A stretch of DNA of 64,000 nucleotides from Methanobrevibacter sp. V74 (lineage in GTDB: Archaea > Methanobacteriota > Methanobacteria > Methanobacteriales > Methanobacteriaceae), in NCBI RefSeq assembly GCF_963082495.1, contig NZ_CAUJAN010000006.1, positions 1-64,000 on the forward strand. The letters run 5' to 3'. Numbering within the stretch: the first letter of the stretch is position 1; every line of letters begins with the position of its first letter. Below the pieces are notes generated by a model, which was given only the letters and a program-made list of their open reading frames with translations, was not told the DNA's origin and did no database searches. A program made the translations under genes and the position numbers. Of the stretch, positions 19,101-27,602 are shown one piece after another.

Positions 19101-21024
19101 AACTGTAGATGAAGAGAAACCAAAAAATGGCGATTTAATCACATGGACAATTACAGTTAAAAACAACGGTCCGAATATTGCACATGATATTAAAGTTTAT
19201 GAAGCGCTTTCAAACTCATTAATCTGGGTTGAAGATGACTCCTCAGGTGATTATGATCCTCAAACTGGAGTATTGAATATAGATGTTTTGGACATTGGCG
19301 AAGAATATGAAGTTAATATAATCTGTCAGGTAAATAGAACAGGCATTATCATCAATGATGTAAATGTCACTTCTCTGGAATTTGATTATAATTTAAGCAA
19401 TAATCAAGCTAATGAAAGCATTGAAGTAAAACCATCTGCTGATGTAAATATTATAAAATTAGTCAACAATACTAATCCCAACTATAATGACTTGGTTAAA
19501 TGGACAATAATTGTGTCAAATAATGGTCCTAATAAGGCCACAGGCGTTAAAGTATCAGAAATAATGCCTGATGGTTTAATAATTCTTAATTCAACAGCTA
19601 CGAAAGGGGTTTATGATAATGATTTGTGGTTTGTGTGTTGTCTTGAAAAAAGGGAGATGCAAACATTGGAAATTATTTGCCGTGTAAATAAAACCGGTGT
19701 GATTACTAATCTTGTCGAAATTAATGCTACTGAATATGATCCCAACTCTACAAACAATAAGGTCAATGAATCAATAAAGGTTTCTCCAGCTGTAGATATT
19801 GAAGTAATTCAAAATGTAAACAATGTCTATCCATTATTTGGCCAATCAATAACTTGGATGATAACAGTTAAAAATAATGGCCCTGATAATGCAAGTGAAG
19901 TGGAACTATCAGATATTTTGCCTGAAACACTAATCTTTGCTGATTATAATTCAACAAAAGGAAAGTATATTGATGGAATTTGGAATATTGGTAATTTAAA
20001 TGCTGGAGGGTGTGAATATTTAAATATAACCTGCATAGCTAATGATTTAGGATTAACAGTCAATAATGCACAGGCAGTATCCTATGAATATGATTGGGAT
20101 GAATCAAATAATTATGATGATGCTCAAATTAATGTTCGTCCTGTTGCTGATTTGAGTATTGAGAAATTGGTGGATAATATTAATCCAAATTATGGTGATT
20201 TAATCACATGGACCTTGATAATTTCAAATAATGGTCCAAATGACGCATCAAATGTTGTTGTATTTGATAGATTGCCTAAACAATTGGAATTTATAAAATC
20301 AAGTGATGATGAAAACTATAACGATGGTAATTGGCATGTTAACACATTAAAAACTGGAGAAAGTAAACAATTAACTATTAGATGTAAAGTAATTGCTACT
20401 GGATTAATTAAAAATACTGTAAATTTGTCAAGCGATGAGTTTGATCCGGATTTGAACAATAATAAAGCAGATAAAGAAATATCTGTTCCGCAAGCAAGTG
20501 ATTTATCCATTACTAAAATAGCTTCTAAATATAAATACGTTATTGGTGAAATAATCACTTATGTAATTGAAGTTGTTAATAATGGTCCAGATGCTGCTTA
20601 TAATATTAAAATAAATGAAATTTTAGATGATCTGTTAAGATTAAAATCATTTAAAGTTAGCAAAGGCAATTTTAATAAATTCACTAATGTTTGGACTATT
20701 AATTACTTAAGATATGGAGAATCTGCTAGTTTAAGTATTAAAGCTATTGCAACAGGCACAGGTGTTGTTAAAAATACGGTTTCAGTGACAAGTGATAGTT
20801 TTGATTATGATTTGTCTAACAATAAAGACATTGCTGCTGTTAAGATAGTTAAAAAAACTTCAAAAGTAATACATAATAAATCTAAAGTCAAAAATGTCAG
20901 AATTCCTGAAAATAAGATCAGTAACTTTAAATTACATCCAACAGCTAACCCATTTTTCCTGTTGCTTGTTTCTTGTGTGGTTTCAATAATATTTTTAAGT
21001 GAAAATATATTTAAAAAACGATGA
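16102..21024 (+). CDS. Giant adhesin-like protein with beta-helix and eight DUF11 repeats
   Basis: A 1,640-residue surface protein. A signal peptide lies within residues 12-38 (FLFALSIISLMFIAFGLNVE). A right-handed beta-helix covers about 75-510, with repeated NNxAxxGGAxY/NCxFxxN rungs. A linker follows, then eight tandem DUF11 units from about residue 650, each with D/V-xxxWTIxVxNNGPxxA and LPxxL. A C-terminal hydrophobic anchor with a basic tail ends the protein (PFFLLLVSCVVSIIFLSENI). DUF11 stalks project binding domains away from the wall, so the helix is probably the ligand-binding tip. The start is set by AAAGGTGAT five bases before the ATG. Unlike the first adhesin it is membrane anchored. 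Confidence 0.88.
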   Translation: MLKNNGKIIIGRNFLFALSIISLMFIAFGLNVENSYALELNDTVDGMGVDSDNTVKLENSQDEILEVDSQDILKSTIKPKKNTYKSIQEAIDSAKAGDTIKLSGKYYSNGEQIVISKKLTLTADKTAILDGKHLSRAFHVKVKGEGSVFKNIKFINGNAKYGSAIYIKSKNVHVENCIFEDNHANKGGALFTVADLDITSGTIVDNCQFRRNTGYNENFENYSYSGALSVYGRNSVIKNCLFEDNWIKAKQDCFGGAIQVGLDLPDSNVKVINCIFKNNRAISLGSHSHGGAGCVRDGSSYVKCIFINNSADQGGALTFHASGAIVNCTFIGNTANRLYGGAISTGFLFDYMKLNILDCSFDGNSAPVGGAIQAKGLNILINNSDFKNNHVTKYGGAVNIEAEDVAIKSSIFNFNKANIDGGAVYIKGKNTLIVTSSFNSNEAVPDVDKLDDGLGGAIYINSSYASIKNNSFKFNIARNGSAIYYDEMGEKLTLENNELYQNQAWVYQLPIFSKDIYYGDGEKIKVILIGGNNIAKFDNLAVSNAIYNAADTVNITVDGQYPVYGATNTGELYQDSREYNIRVLLTVKHEDGTVVYNCDGNTNYLGEINVNLDNLKPGKYYVSAKHYEDTYYKSITNITTFTVYPKVDNQIKITSDKAVYNFEDIVVWCINITNNGPNNATGVVASELLSVGLIYVSDTSDGLYDPKTGILNISTLDVGEKVSFNILTIINKTGEITNKVNITAIEFDTNLDNNFDERLITVNPASDIQVVKSVNNTVPNYHDLVNWTILIRNNGPDVAHDILVCDVIPSTLIPINYNSNKLTWKIESLKVNEEIVFNVITLINDTGVIKNTVNASAREFDYDLSNNEDSEIVKISSASDLSIVKSVNASNVDYMDIVKWTLTIKNNGPNNATGVKITDILPEGFIPFNSTLSLTEDMIELGDLAIGESMSIDIICKVNATGNYTNFAYIYGNEYDPNLANNQDNKSITVNSAADLEITKTVDEEKPKNGDLITWTITVKNNGPNIAHDIKVYEALSNSLIWVEDDSSGDYDPQTGVLNIDVLDIGEEYEVNIICQVNRTGIIINDVNVTSLEFDYNLSNNQANESIEVKPSADVNIIKLVNNTNPNYNDLVKWTIIVSNNGPNKATGVKVSEIMPDGLIILNSTATKGVYDNDLWFVCCLEKREMQTLEIICRVNKTGVITNLVEINATEYDPNSTNNKVNESIKVSPAVDIEVIQNVNNVYPLFGQSITWMITVKNNGPDNASEVELSDILPETLIFADYNSTKGKYIDGIWNIGNLNAGGCEYLNITCIANDLGLTVNNAQAVSYEYDWDESNNYDDAQINVRPVADLSIEKLVDNINPNYGDLITWTLIISNNGPNDASNVVVFDRLPKQLEFIKSSDDENYNDGNWHVNTLKTGESKQLTIRCKVIATGLIKNTVNLSSDEFDPDLNNNKADKEISVPQASDLSITKIASKYKYVIGEIITYVIEVVNNGPDAAYNIKINEILDDLLRLKSFKVSKGNFNKFTNVWTINYLRYGESASLSIKAIATGTGVVKNTVSVTSDSFDYDLSNNKDIAAVKIVKKTSKVIHNKSKVKNVRIPENKISNFKLHPTANPFFLLLVSCVVSIIFLSENIFKKR

Positions 21025-21027
21025 ATT

Positions 21028-21060
21028 AAAGTAGTATTTCCACTACTTTTTTTATTTTTT
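21028..21060 (+). terminator. Hairpin and T-run after the second adhesin
   Basis: A 7-bp stem (AAAGTAG/CTACTTT) just after the adhesin stop is followed by a long T-rich run, a convincing plus-strand terminator. Confidence 0.65.
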
Positions 21061-21175
21061 TTGAAAGGAGTTTTTAAAATTTTTCAAGTATTATAATTAT
21101 TAATTTCATGATAAATTATTTTATATGTTATATTAATAAATACTCAAATAATGCTTCGATTTTACAATTTAATCA

Positions 21176-21192
21176 AAATGTTTATATAATAC
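21176..21192 (+). promoter_or_regulatory. TATA box of the histone-variant gene
   Basis: TTTATATAAT at 21181-21190, preceded by an A-rich BRE-like stretch, lies about 100 bases before the ATG. This would give a leader of roughly 75 bases. Confidence 0.4.
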
Positions 21193-21290
21193 TTTTAATA
21201 AATAATTGATTAGATATTGATGTAAGAGTAATTTTTAATTAAAAATTGATGATCGACTCAATATTTTAAAAACTCAAAAGAGGTGTAATG

Positions 21291-21731
21291 ATGTCTGAAG
21301 AAGAAAAAATTGAAGAAAATTCTGAAGAATTCATTGAAGAAGATGATGAAAAATTACCTTTCGCTAAAGCAGAAGTTGTACGTTTAATGAAAGAAAATTT
21401 AGACGACGACAAAATGATTAGAGAAAGAGTAAAAGTTGAAATGAATAAATTCTTAGGTGAAGTTCTAAAAAATGTATGTAAACAATTAAATGATTACCCA
21501 TACACTACAGTTGAGTATGAAATGCTTAAAGAGTCCACTTACCCATACACAAACATTGAAAGAATTAACCAAGAAAAAGAAAGAATTTTGTTACATTTAG
21601 AAGCTATTAAAGCAGATTGTAATGCATTAGCTATGGATGTGCAAAAAACATTAAAATTAAAAGATGTTGTTGAAGAAGACACATTTGCTAGTTTTTCATT
21701 AGATAATGATGAAGAAGAAGATGAAGAATAA
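21291..21731 (+). CDS. Probable histone variant with C-terminal coiled coil
   Basis: A 146-147-residue acidic protein. Residues about 22-85 follow the archaeal histone plan: [15 protein letters not shown] matches helix 1 (LPIAPIGRIIKDAG), a long amphipathic helix follows ([20 protein letters not shown]), and [12 protein letters not shown] matches the last strand and helix. The Arg/Lys of the DNA-contact strand are not conserved. Residues about 88-125 ([20 protein letters not shown]) look like a coiled coil. Both ends are strings of Glu and Asp. Coiled-coil histones have been proposed as a class in prokaryotic histone surveys; assignment here is by eye. AGAGGTG sits five bases before the second ATG (21291), preferred over 21288. 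Confidence 0.55.
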   Translation: MSEEEKIEENSEEFIEEDDEKLPFAKAEVVRLMKENLDDDKMIRERVKVEMNKFLGEVLKNVCKQLNDYPYTTVEYEMLKESTYPYTNIERINQEKERILLHLEAIKADCNALAMDVQKTLKLKDVVEEDTFASFSLDNDEEEDEE

Positions 21732-21804
21732 TTCTTTCATCAACTGAAAAGATGTAATTTGAGATATTTTCTTAATTACATTATTTTATATTTTTTTACT
21801 TATT

Positions 21805-22821
21805 TTACCAAAGTCCCATAAGATGTTGGGAGAATAGACTTACAGCAGTAATGGCTATCCAACAGGTTGCACCAAGAATTAATGGTTTTCCGCCAGTTTT
21901 AACAAGTTTTATAATATCGCTGTTTAATCCGATAGCTAACATTGCCATTACAATAAAGAATTTACTTAATTCTTTAAGCGGCATGAACAGATTTGCATCT
22001 GCACCAAAACTTATCGCAATAGTTGTTATAATTGATGCAATGATGAAATATGCAATAAACATGGGAAATGCATTTCTTAAACTAAATGATTCTCCTTCAT
22101 TTTTCGTATTTCTAGCTTGTAATAATGAGAGAATTAATGTTATTGGAATGATTGCTAATGTTCTGGTTAATTTCACAGTAACTGCTTTGTCTAAAGTTTG
22201 GGTTCCAAGACCCCACATGTTATCCCATGTAGCTGCGGCTGCCGTAACGGAAGAGGTATCATTAATCGCTGTTCCAGAAAATATGCCAAATGCTTCTCCG
22301 TTTGTTGTTGAAAAACCTAACATTTTTCCCAGCATTGGAAATATTATCGCAGCTAGAACATTAAAAAAGAATATTATAGAAATTGACTGAGCAACTTCCT
22401 CATCATCTGCGCCAATAACAGGAGCAGCTGCTGCAATAGCTGAACCTCCACAAATAGATGATCCCACACCAACTAATACTGCAGTATTATAATCCATATT
22501 CATTAATCTTTTCATAATGATTGTTACAATTAAAGCTATTAGGATGGTTCCAATAATAATTGGAAGTGACTGTAACCCAGTAGCTACAATAACATTTAAA
22601 TTTAATCCGAAACCTAAAAAGACAATAGCTGTCTGGAGAATATATTTGGAAGTAAAATTGATTCCTGTGGAAATTTCTCCTTTATCATTCCATAATAGGG
22701 ATATAATCATTCCAAGAATAATCGCTATGATAGGCCCACCTATGATGGGGAATGCATTTCCTAACATCCATGATGGAATAGCAAAAGCTAAACAGATTAC
22801 TACTCCATAAATTTTTATCAA
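21805..22821 (-). CDS. YeiH/UPF0324 family membrane protein
   Basis: A 338-residue protein with about ten transmembrane helices of the YeiH family (UPF0324, putative sulfate exporter). Hallmarks are IIGGPIIAIILGMIISLLW, LQTAIVFLGFGLNLN, GVGSSICGGSAIAAAAPVIG, IFSGTAINDTSSVTAAAA and AMLAIGLNSDI. Substrate and direction are not proven for the family. The TTG at 22821 gives the observed N-terminus, and no ribosome site is obvious. The gene stands alone between the histone variant and ZPR1. Confidence 0.82.
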   Translation of the reverse strand: MIKIYGVVICLAFAIPSWMLGNAFPIIGGPIIAIILGMIISLLWNDKGEISTGINFTSKYILQTAIVFLGFGLNLNVIVATGLQSLPIIIGTILIALIVTIIMKRLMNMDYNTAVLVGVGSSICGGSAIAAAAPVIGADDEEVAQSISIIFFFNVLAAIIFPMLGKMLGFSTTNGEAFGIFSGTAINDTSSVTAAAATWDNMWGLGTQTLDKAVTVKLTRTLAIIPITLILSLLQARNTKNEGESFSLRNAFPMFIAYFIIASIITTIAISFGADANLFMPLKELSKFFIVMAMLAIGLNSDIIKLVKTGGKPLILGATCWIAITAVSLFSQHLMGLW

Positions 22822-23171
22822 GATTTACCATATTAATCACTTAAAGTTAATTTAAAAAATAAATTAGTTTAAACATTAATCGTTTATTTAGGTGATGCTA
22901 TAAATAATTTTGGCTCTTTTAAACTTTAGTGATTTTTGATTGATATCGTACTTAATTTATTTCACGATAGGCGGTTTATTGGCGTTAAATTATAAAAATG
23001 CCTCCATATCCGAAAACAGTTTTTTGTTTAATGAAATCCTCCAAGTTTTTGAAAGTGGCAATATGACTTTGACAAAATATATTTAATCACAGAACAATAT
23101 TTGCCCATATTGATTTTTTCATTTTTTCAGGATACCATAAAAAATATGTGCTGTTTTGTTTTTAATTTCAA
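22822..23171. other. Intergenic region with a decayed coding fragment
   Basis: 350 bases without an intact gene. On the minus strand about 23080-23000 encodes a coding-like run (SHIATFKNLEDFIKQKTVFG) with no start and quick stops around it. It may be a gene relic, possibly a transposase piece; I cannot assign a family. Confidence 0.3.
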
Positions 23172-23753
23172 TCAAGTATCTTCAATGTAGCTGAAACCTG
23201 TTTTTAATTCACGCAATTCATCTTCAGGAATTTCTAAAATCTCAACATTGTCACTTACAATATTGCTTTGTCCAAATGGGTCAAGCATTATTAAAGTAGC
23301 ATTTTCATTTCCATCTTTAAGCTCTTTAATATGATTCAAAACATCCAATCCGTTTTTTTGAGATTCATCATCTTCAAATAGATTCAAAGCTTTTTTAACC
23401 GCACTTTCAAAGCGAGTAAGCACTCCTTCAACATTAGTTACATAACCTTCGGACTTTGGACCGGGTTCAACTTTAATGCCAATTTCAGGAATAATTACAG
23501 TAGCAGATTGTGATCTAACTACTCTAATTGATAAATTATTCTTATTTATTTCAAGAATATATTTTGCAGGGTCATTTTGTTCCAAAGCTATAATGTCAGA
23601 GTGTTTAAATCCACATGAAGGGCACTTTATTGTTGTTTCCATGACTTTTCCAAAATGGGGTATTTCTATTTCTTTCATTATTGATTTTGCAACACCTTCA
23701 ATGGAGCACACGGGACATTTAATAACCATTTCATTAATTGTTTGATCATCCAT
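23172..23753 (-). CDS. ZPR1-type zinc-finger protein
   Basis: A 193-residue archaeal single-domain ZPR1 protein. It has a C4 zinc finger (CPVC at 13-16, CPSC at 44-47) followed by the beta-rich ZPR1 domain with FKHSDI, RVVRSQSATVIIPEIGIKVE and GYVTNVEGVLTRFE. In eukaryotes ZPR1 binds elongation factor 1A; the archaeal role is undefined. Its ATG overlaps the end of the 2-phosphoglycerate kinase gene by 8 bases, so the two are translationally coupled. Confidence 0.87.
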   Translation of the reverse strand: MDDQTINEMVIKCPVCSIEGVAKSIMKEIEIPHFGKVMETTIKCPSCGFKHSDIIALEQNDPAKYILEINKNNLSIRVVRSQSATVIIPEIGIKVEPGPKSEGYVTNVEGVLTRFESAVKKALNLFEDDESQKNGLDVLNHIKELKDGNENATLIMLDPFGQSNIVSDNVEILEIPEDELRELKTGFSYIEDT

Positions 23754-24717
23754 TTAAAACATATCCTTTTTCATTCAATTCTTTTATAATTTCATCGAGT
23801 TTTTTCTGATTTGAAGCGCAAATTGTTGTTTTCCTATATTCAGATAGCTTATATAATTCAGTCAAATATTCTTTTTTACTTTCATCTTCATTAATATTTT
23901 TAATAAACCTTTCAGCGGCAGTCCTATCATTAACATGAATGTTGCGACTTAATGGTTCTTTAAATCCTTTAATGTTATATGTAATTTTTTCGAGGCTTCC
24001 ACTATTTTCATTGATTATTATATTTATGACGTCTTCTAATTCCTCAACTGTATTGATTAGGTTGATTGTTGCACATGATTTGTTGATTATTGATAATATT
24101 TTTTCTAAAGTTTTATCAATTGATTCTGCATTGATTATATGAACATTATTTGCTTTTGCTTGTAGCAGTAAGTGATTGTGAATAATTCTATTTTCTTTAA
24201 AGAAATCCAATTGTTTTCCACCTCGGTGTATCTGAATAGCTCTTTTTACAAATCTTTCTTTATGCGATTCCTCATCAGAGCTTAATACAAAAAAGTAGAT
24301 GTTAGCGTAATCTTTAAATTGTTCTATATTTATTAATCCTGGGACTAGATGAACTCCTTCAATAACAATATCATCATAATCAGTAATTGCTCTTTGAATA
24401 ATCTTTTCAAGTGCAGGAATGACATAGGAAGCATGATCGTCGAATCCTGCTGAAACCAATTCGTCATAACTTGTGTATCTGCTTTTATTTCTAATGTTTT
24501 TATAGGCATCGTAAGATGAGCTATGTAGTGCTGGAGCATACTCTTTACCAATAATGCCCCTTACCACCGCTCTTATAAAATCACTTTCGATTAAATGTTT
24601 GATATTCAATGTTTTTGCCAATTCAGCCGCAATGGTGGACTTTCCAATTCCCGATGCACTTCCAATTAGTATAACATAAGGTTTTCTTGTATCATTATTG
24701 GGGGTTTCATTAGTCAT
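23746..24717 (-). CDS. 2-phosphoglycerate kinase
   Basis: About 323 residues. The enzyme phosphorylates 2-phosphoglycerate to 2,3-bisphosphoglycerate, the precursor of the osmolyte cyclic 2,3-diphosphoglycerate found in methanogens. Visible are a P-loop (LIGSASGIGKST, residues about 17-27), LIESDFIRAVVRGIIG with ALHSSSYDAY, DIVIEGVHLVPG (Walker B region) and RFVKRAIQIHRGGKQLDFF. I prefer ATG 24717, 17 codons inside a longer frame opening at 24768, because the extra N-terminus is Ile/Asn-rich low-complexity sequence. It is upstream of and coupled to ZPR1. Some methanobacterial homologues carry an extra domain not seen here. Confidence 0.85.
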   Translation of the reverse strand: MTNETPNNDTRKPYVILIGSASGIGKSTIAAELAKTLNIKHLIESDFIRAVVRGIIGKEYAPALHSSSYDAYKNIRNKSRYTSYDELVSAGFDDHASYVIPALEKIIQRAITDYDDIVIEGVHLVPGLINIEQFKDYANIYFFVLSSDEESHKERFVKRAIQIHRGGKQLDFFKENRIIHNHLLLQAKANNVHIINAESIDKTLEKILSIINKSCATINLINTVEELEDVINIIINENSGSLEKITYNIKGFKEPLSRNIHVNDRTAAERFIKNINEDESKKEYLTELYKLSEYRKTTICASNQKKLDEIIKELNEKGYVLNG

Positions 24718-25085
24718 TATGATTATATTTGTAGTCTTATTAATAAAAATATATATTGGTTTTTGCATAATCCTAATTTTGAAATTAACTGTTTTAACTC
24801 AATTGAACGAAATAATATTGAAATTGTAAATAAATTTATTTTATTGCATTATAGTTGATTAAAAAACATTATATTTAAAAAAGCTATTTTTTTTATTAAA
24901 ATATTTTTTTGATTATTTCCCATAAATGAACTTTTTTGCAAAAAAACATTATACTTTATTAATGTGAAATACTATACATTAATACTAATAACATTTTTTT
25001 AAAAATTATTTTTTTGAAAAATTTAATATTGATATGGTTAATTATTAGTTATAAGTTATAAATTATTAGAATAGGGGTGACATTA
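24718..25085. other. AT-rich divergent intergenic region
   Basis: About 370 bases between the 2-phosphoglycerate kinase and DUF1611 genes, nearly all A and T. It has no coding frame beyond a possible N-terminal extension of the kinase. It presumably holds two divergent promoters; I could not single out TATA boxes from the background. Confidence 0.45.
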
Positions 25086-26138
25086 TTGTATTCAGTAAAA
25101 TCAGTTAAAGAAATTCAAGATTTAAATCCATTTGTTGTTGTTGGTTGTGGAGGTGGAGGAGAAAAATTCTCTAACCTTGAAGGCGTAGAAACAGTAGGTT
25201 TCATTGATGATGATGTTAAAAAACAAGGAAAACAGTTTTGCGGTCAAATTGTCTCTGGTAGTTTAGAAGAATGTTTAAAAGAGGCACCCAATGCCAAGTC
25301 CTTAGTTATCATGTTGCCTATTGGTGCTGAAGGCATTGCATTAAAATATGCCGTTCAGGCAATTGACGCAGAATTGAATGTAGTCACTTCATTTAGATCA
25401 TTATCCATTGAGGAAAATCTATCTTTAAAGAAATTTGCTGATGCTAAAAATGTTGTTTTAAAAGAAATTAGTCCAAGATTAGATGTTGTTAAAAAAATAG
25501 CCGGTGTTGCCCCTAGAAAGTCATGTGAAGTTTTACCTAAAATATCTTATACTCCTAAAGCACCAGTAATCTTTGTTGGAGGAACCTCGCAGGAATGTGG
25601 AAAAAGAACAACTACTAAAATGCTTGGTTTAGCAAGTAGGGAAAGAGGATTAAATCCAGCAATTATATCTACTGATGAAATGGGTTTGGAGGAACCCACT
25701 GATTTTAATTTTAGAGTAGGAAGCTTATCTGCTATGGATGTACCATCAGCAGTTTTATCCGCTATTAAATATGTTGAAGATAGAAAACAACCGGATATTA
25801 TTTTCATTGAAGGCCAATCAAGTTTAACTGAAAACGGAAATCCTCATCCAAGAGGTTTATCAGCGGCAATTCTAATAGGGGCTGCTCCTGATGCAGTGAT
25901 TGTTGGACACAGGCCTAATCATCCCTACAGAGAACCTAAAGGAATTGAAGAAGAAATTAAAGCTATTGAGGCAGTTGAACCTACCAAGGTCGTTGGTCTT
26001 TCAATCAATCTTAAAAATGCTGATTTAGATATGTGTCCTGAATATTTTGAATCCAAATATAACTTACCTGCAGAGGATGTTTATAATAATGGCGCTTCCA
26101 AATTATTAGATGCAATAGTTGAATATCTAAAGGAGTAA
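25086..26138 (+). CDS. DUF1611 family P-loop protein
   Basis: About 350 residues. The N-terminal Rossmann-like domain ([14 protein letters not shown], then GFIDDD) is followed by the DUF1611 P-loop domain ([17 protein letters not shown], about 160-177) with [16 protein letters not shown] and VIVGHRPNH. Bacterial relatives (DgcN) acetylate D-amino acids or handle their amides; I do not know the methanogen substrate. TTG at 25086 follows GGGGTGA by five bases and is preferred to the GTG at 25077, which lies inside that site. It is followed after 5 bases by sepF, a likely operon. Confidence 0.78.
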   Translation: MYSVKSVKEIQDLNPFVVVGCGGGGEKFSNLEGVETVGFIDDDVKKQGKQFCGQIVSGSLEECLKEAPNAKSLVIMLPIGAEGIALKYAVQAIDAELNVVTSFRSLSIEENLSLKKFADAKNVVLKEISPRLDVVKKIAGVAPRKSCEVLPKISYTPKAPVIFVGGTSQECGKRTTTKMLGLASRERGLNPAIISTDEMGLEEPTDFNFRVGSLSAMDVPSAVLSAIKYVEDRKQPDIIFIEGQSSLTENGNPHPRGLSAAILIGAAPDAVIVGHRPNHPYREPKGIEEEIKAIEAVEPTKVVGLSINLKNADLDMCPEYFESKYNLPAEDVYNNGASKLLDAIVEYLKE

Positions 26139-26143
26139 TTTAA

Positions 26144-26683
26144 ATGAGTTTCAAAGATGACTTAAAAAGAAGCTTAGGCTTTGAAGAAACAGATAGTAAC
26201 AATCAAAAACAAGGTTCCAGTATTTTCGATTCAATTCGTGATGCTTTAAAACCTAAAGAAAACCAGAACATGCAGCAAAATAATGCTCAACAACAGTATA
26301 GGCAAAATCCACAACAACATTATAGGCAAGCTCCTAGACCTGCCCAAGCCCATAATCCTCGTCCTCAACCAAAACCAACTCCAATTTATGATGATTTTGT
26401 AATTACTCCAGAACAATCTTTTTATGAAATTGTTTTAATTAGGCCGAAAACAATTGATGATATCAATTATGTTGTTGATCAGGTAATTGAAGAACAAAAT
26501 CCTGTTATTTTGGATTTGTCTTTCTTGGAAAAGGAAAGTACGCCTAATTTTAGATTGGCTGGTGATAAAATCAAACAGATGAGATCTAGATACGGTGCTC
26601 AGGCATTATTGCTTTCACGTACAGATGATAAGAATTTAATTATTATTTCTCCTAAAAAAGTAAAAGTAATTAATAAAAATTAA
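26144..26683 (+). CDS. sepF: Archaeal cell-division protein SepF
   Basis: A 179-residue protein with the architecture of archaeal SepF. An N-terminal amphipathic membrane-targeting helix (MSFKDDLKRSLGFEE) leads to a Gln/Pro/Asn-rich linker (about 25-85) and a C-terminal SepF core (about 92-175: FYEIVLIRPKTIDDINYVVD, then NPVILDLSFLE and LLLSRTDDKNLIIISPK). SepF tethers FtsZ to the membrane at the division site, which has been shown in Methanobrevibacter smithii. Translation is probably coupled to the DUF1611 gene, whose stop is 5 bases upstream. Confidence 0.92.
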   Translation: MSFKDDLKRSLGFEETDSNNQKQGSSIFDSIRDALKPKENQNMQQNNAQQQYRQNPQQHYRQAPRPAQAHNPRPQPKPTPIYDDFVITPEQSFYEIVLIRPKTIDDINYVVDQVIEEQNPVILDLSFLEKESTPNFRLAGDKIKQMRSRYGAQALLLSRTDDKNLIIISPKKVKVINKN

Positions 26684-26702
26684 GTAGATTAACTTCTACT
26701 TA
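26681..26702. terminator. Bidirectional terminator between sepF and the TDT transporter
   Basis: An 8-bp perfect stem (TAAGTAGA/TCTACTTA) overlaps the sepF stop and lies at the end of the convergent transporter gene. T-rich DNA follows on the plus strand. Confidence 0.55.
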
Positions 26703-27602
26703 ACTATTTTTTAAAAAACCAATATATCTATTTGAGACATAAGCCACTATCATTATGGCTATTATAATTTCCGCTGTTAAAATACAATTTAAAGGAGTAG
26801 TTGAACCAACCACTTTTATAACTCCTTTTGTTGCAAGAGCACTTATGACAAATGGAAATGTAAATGCTGCAAAACTTGGATAGAAATCCAAATTCCTGTA
26901 TTCTATTAATTTATAAAGTGCAAATATGTAGAATATACAGGATAGGCCATATAAAATCAGCAAGAAAGGGGTATTAATATTGGTTGTCGAATTTAAATAT
27001 CCCACAATCAATATGCTCATTAATGCCGTGAAAATACATATCAAAGGTTTGTTCATAGGGGGAATTTCATCATGGATGAAGTATCTATAAATTACAAGGG
27101 GAGATGTTAATATCATTGATATAAATCCGATTAGGAAAAATATAAATCCGTGTGGTTGTGCATTGTGGGCAGGTGATGTGACGGCGGCCATTGTAATTCC
27201 AATAAACACTATCCAGTAGCTTGGATAGACTGTGGAAATATCAAAATTACATATGATAAAATGATAGGTAAAGTAAATCATTAGCATTAAATGTAATACA
27301 ATTCCAATTATCCAGATAGCATATGCAATACTTGGCACAAAATTTATAATGTATGTAGATATAAGCATCACGCTCATCGAAAAAGTTCCAGAACTGCTTA
27401 CAATTACAGGATTTTTAAAGTCTTGTTTAACATCCTCAAGGCATAAAACAACTTTCAAAATAATTGAAACTAATATAATAGCTCCAAAAAATCCAAATAA
27501 ATGCCTTATATATGGATGTATGTCCTGTAGGAGATTTCCGAGTGAAAATAATGCAAGCATAAGTCCTGCAATTGGAATAGGTATTTTTTTTATAATGTTC
27601 AC
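26700..27602 (-). CDS. TDT (tellurite-resistance/dicarboxylate) family transporter
   Basis: A 300-residue membrane protein with ten hydrophobic helices. The opening IPIPIAGLMLALFSLGNLLQ is characteristic of the TDT/SLAC1 family. Further matches are SSSGTFSMSVMLISTYI, YPSYWIVFIGITMAAVTSPA (conserved Pro after helix) and FYPSFAAFTFPFVISALA. Members conduct anions such as malate, sulfite or chloride; the substrate here is unknown. Its ATG region overlaps the end of the upstream TatD-like gene, so they are likely co-transcribed. Confidence 0.8.
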   Translation of the reverse strand: MNIIKKIPIPIAGLMLALFSLGNLLQDIHPYIRHLFGFFGAIILVSIILKVVLCLEDVKQDFKNPVIVSSSGTFSMSVMLISTYIINFVPSIAYAIWIIGIVLHLMLMIYFTYHFIICNFDISTVYPSYWIVFIGITMAAVTSPAHNAQPHGFIFFLIGFISMILTSPLVIYRYFIHDEIPPMNKPLICIFTALMSILIVGYLNSTTNINTPFLLILYGLSCIFYIFALYKLIEYRNLDFYPSFAAFTFPFVISALATKGVIKVVGSTTPLNCILTAEIIIAIMIVAYVSNRYIGFLKNS

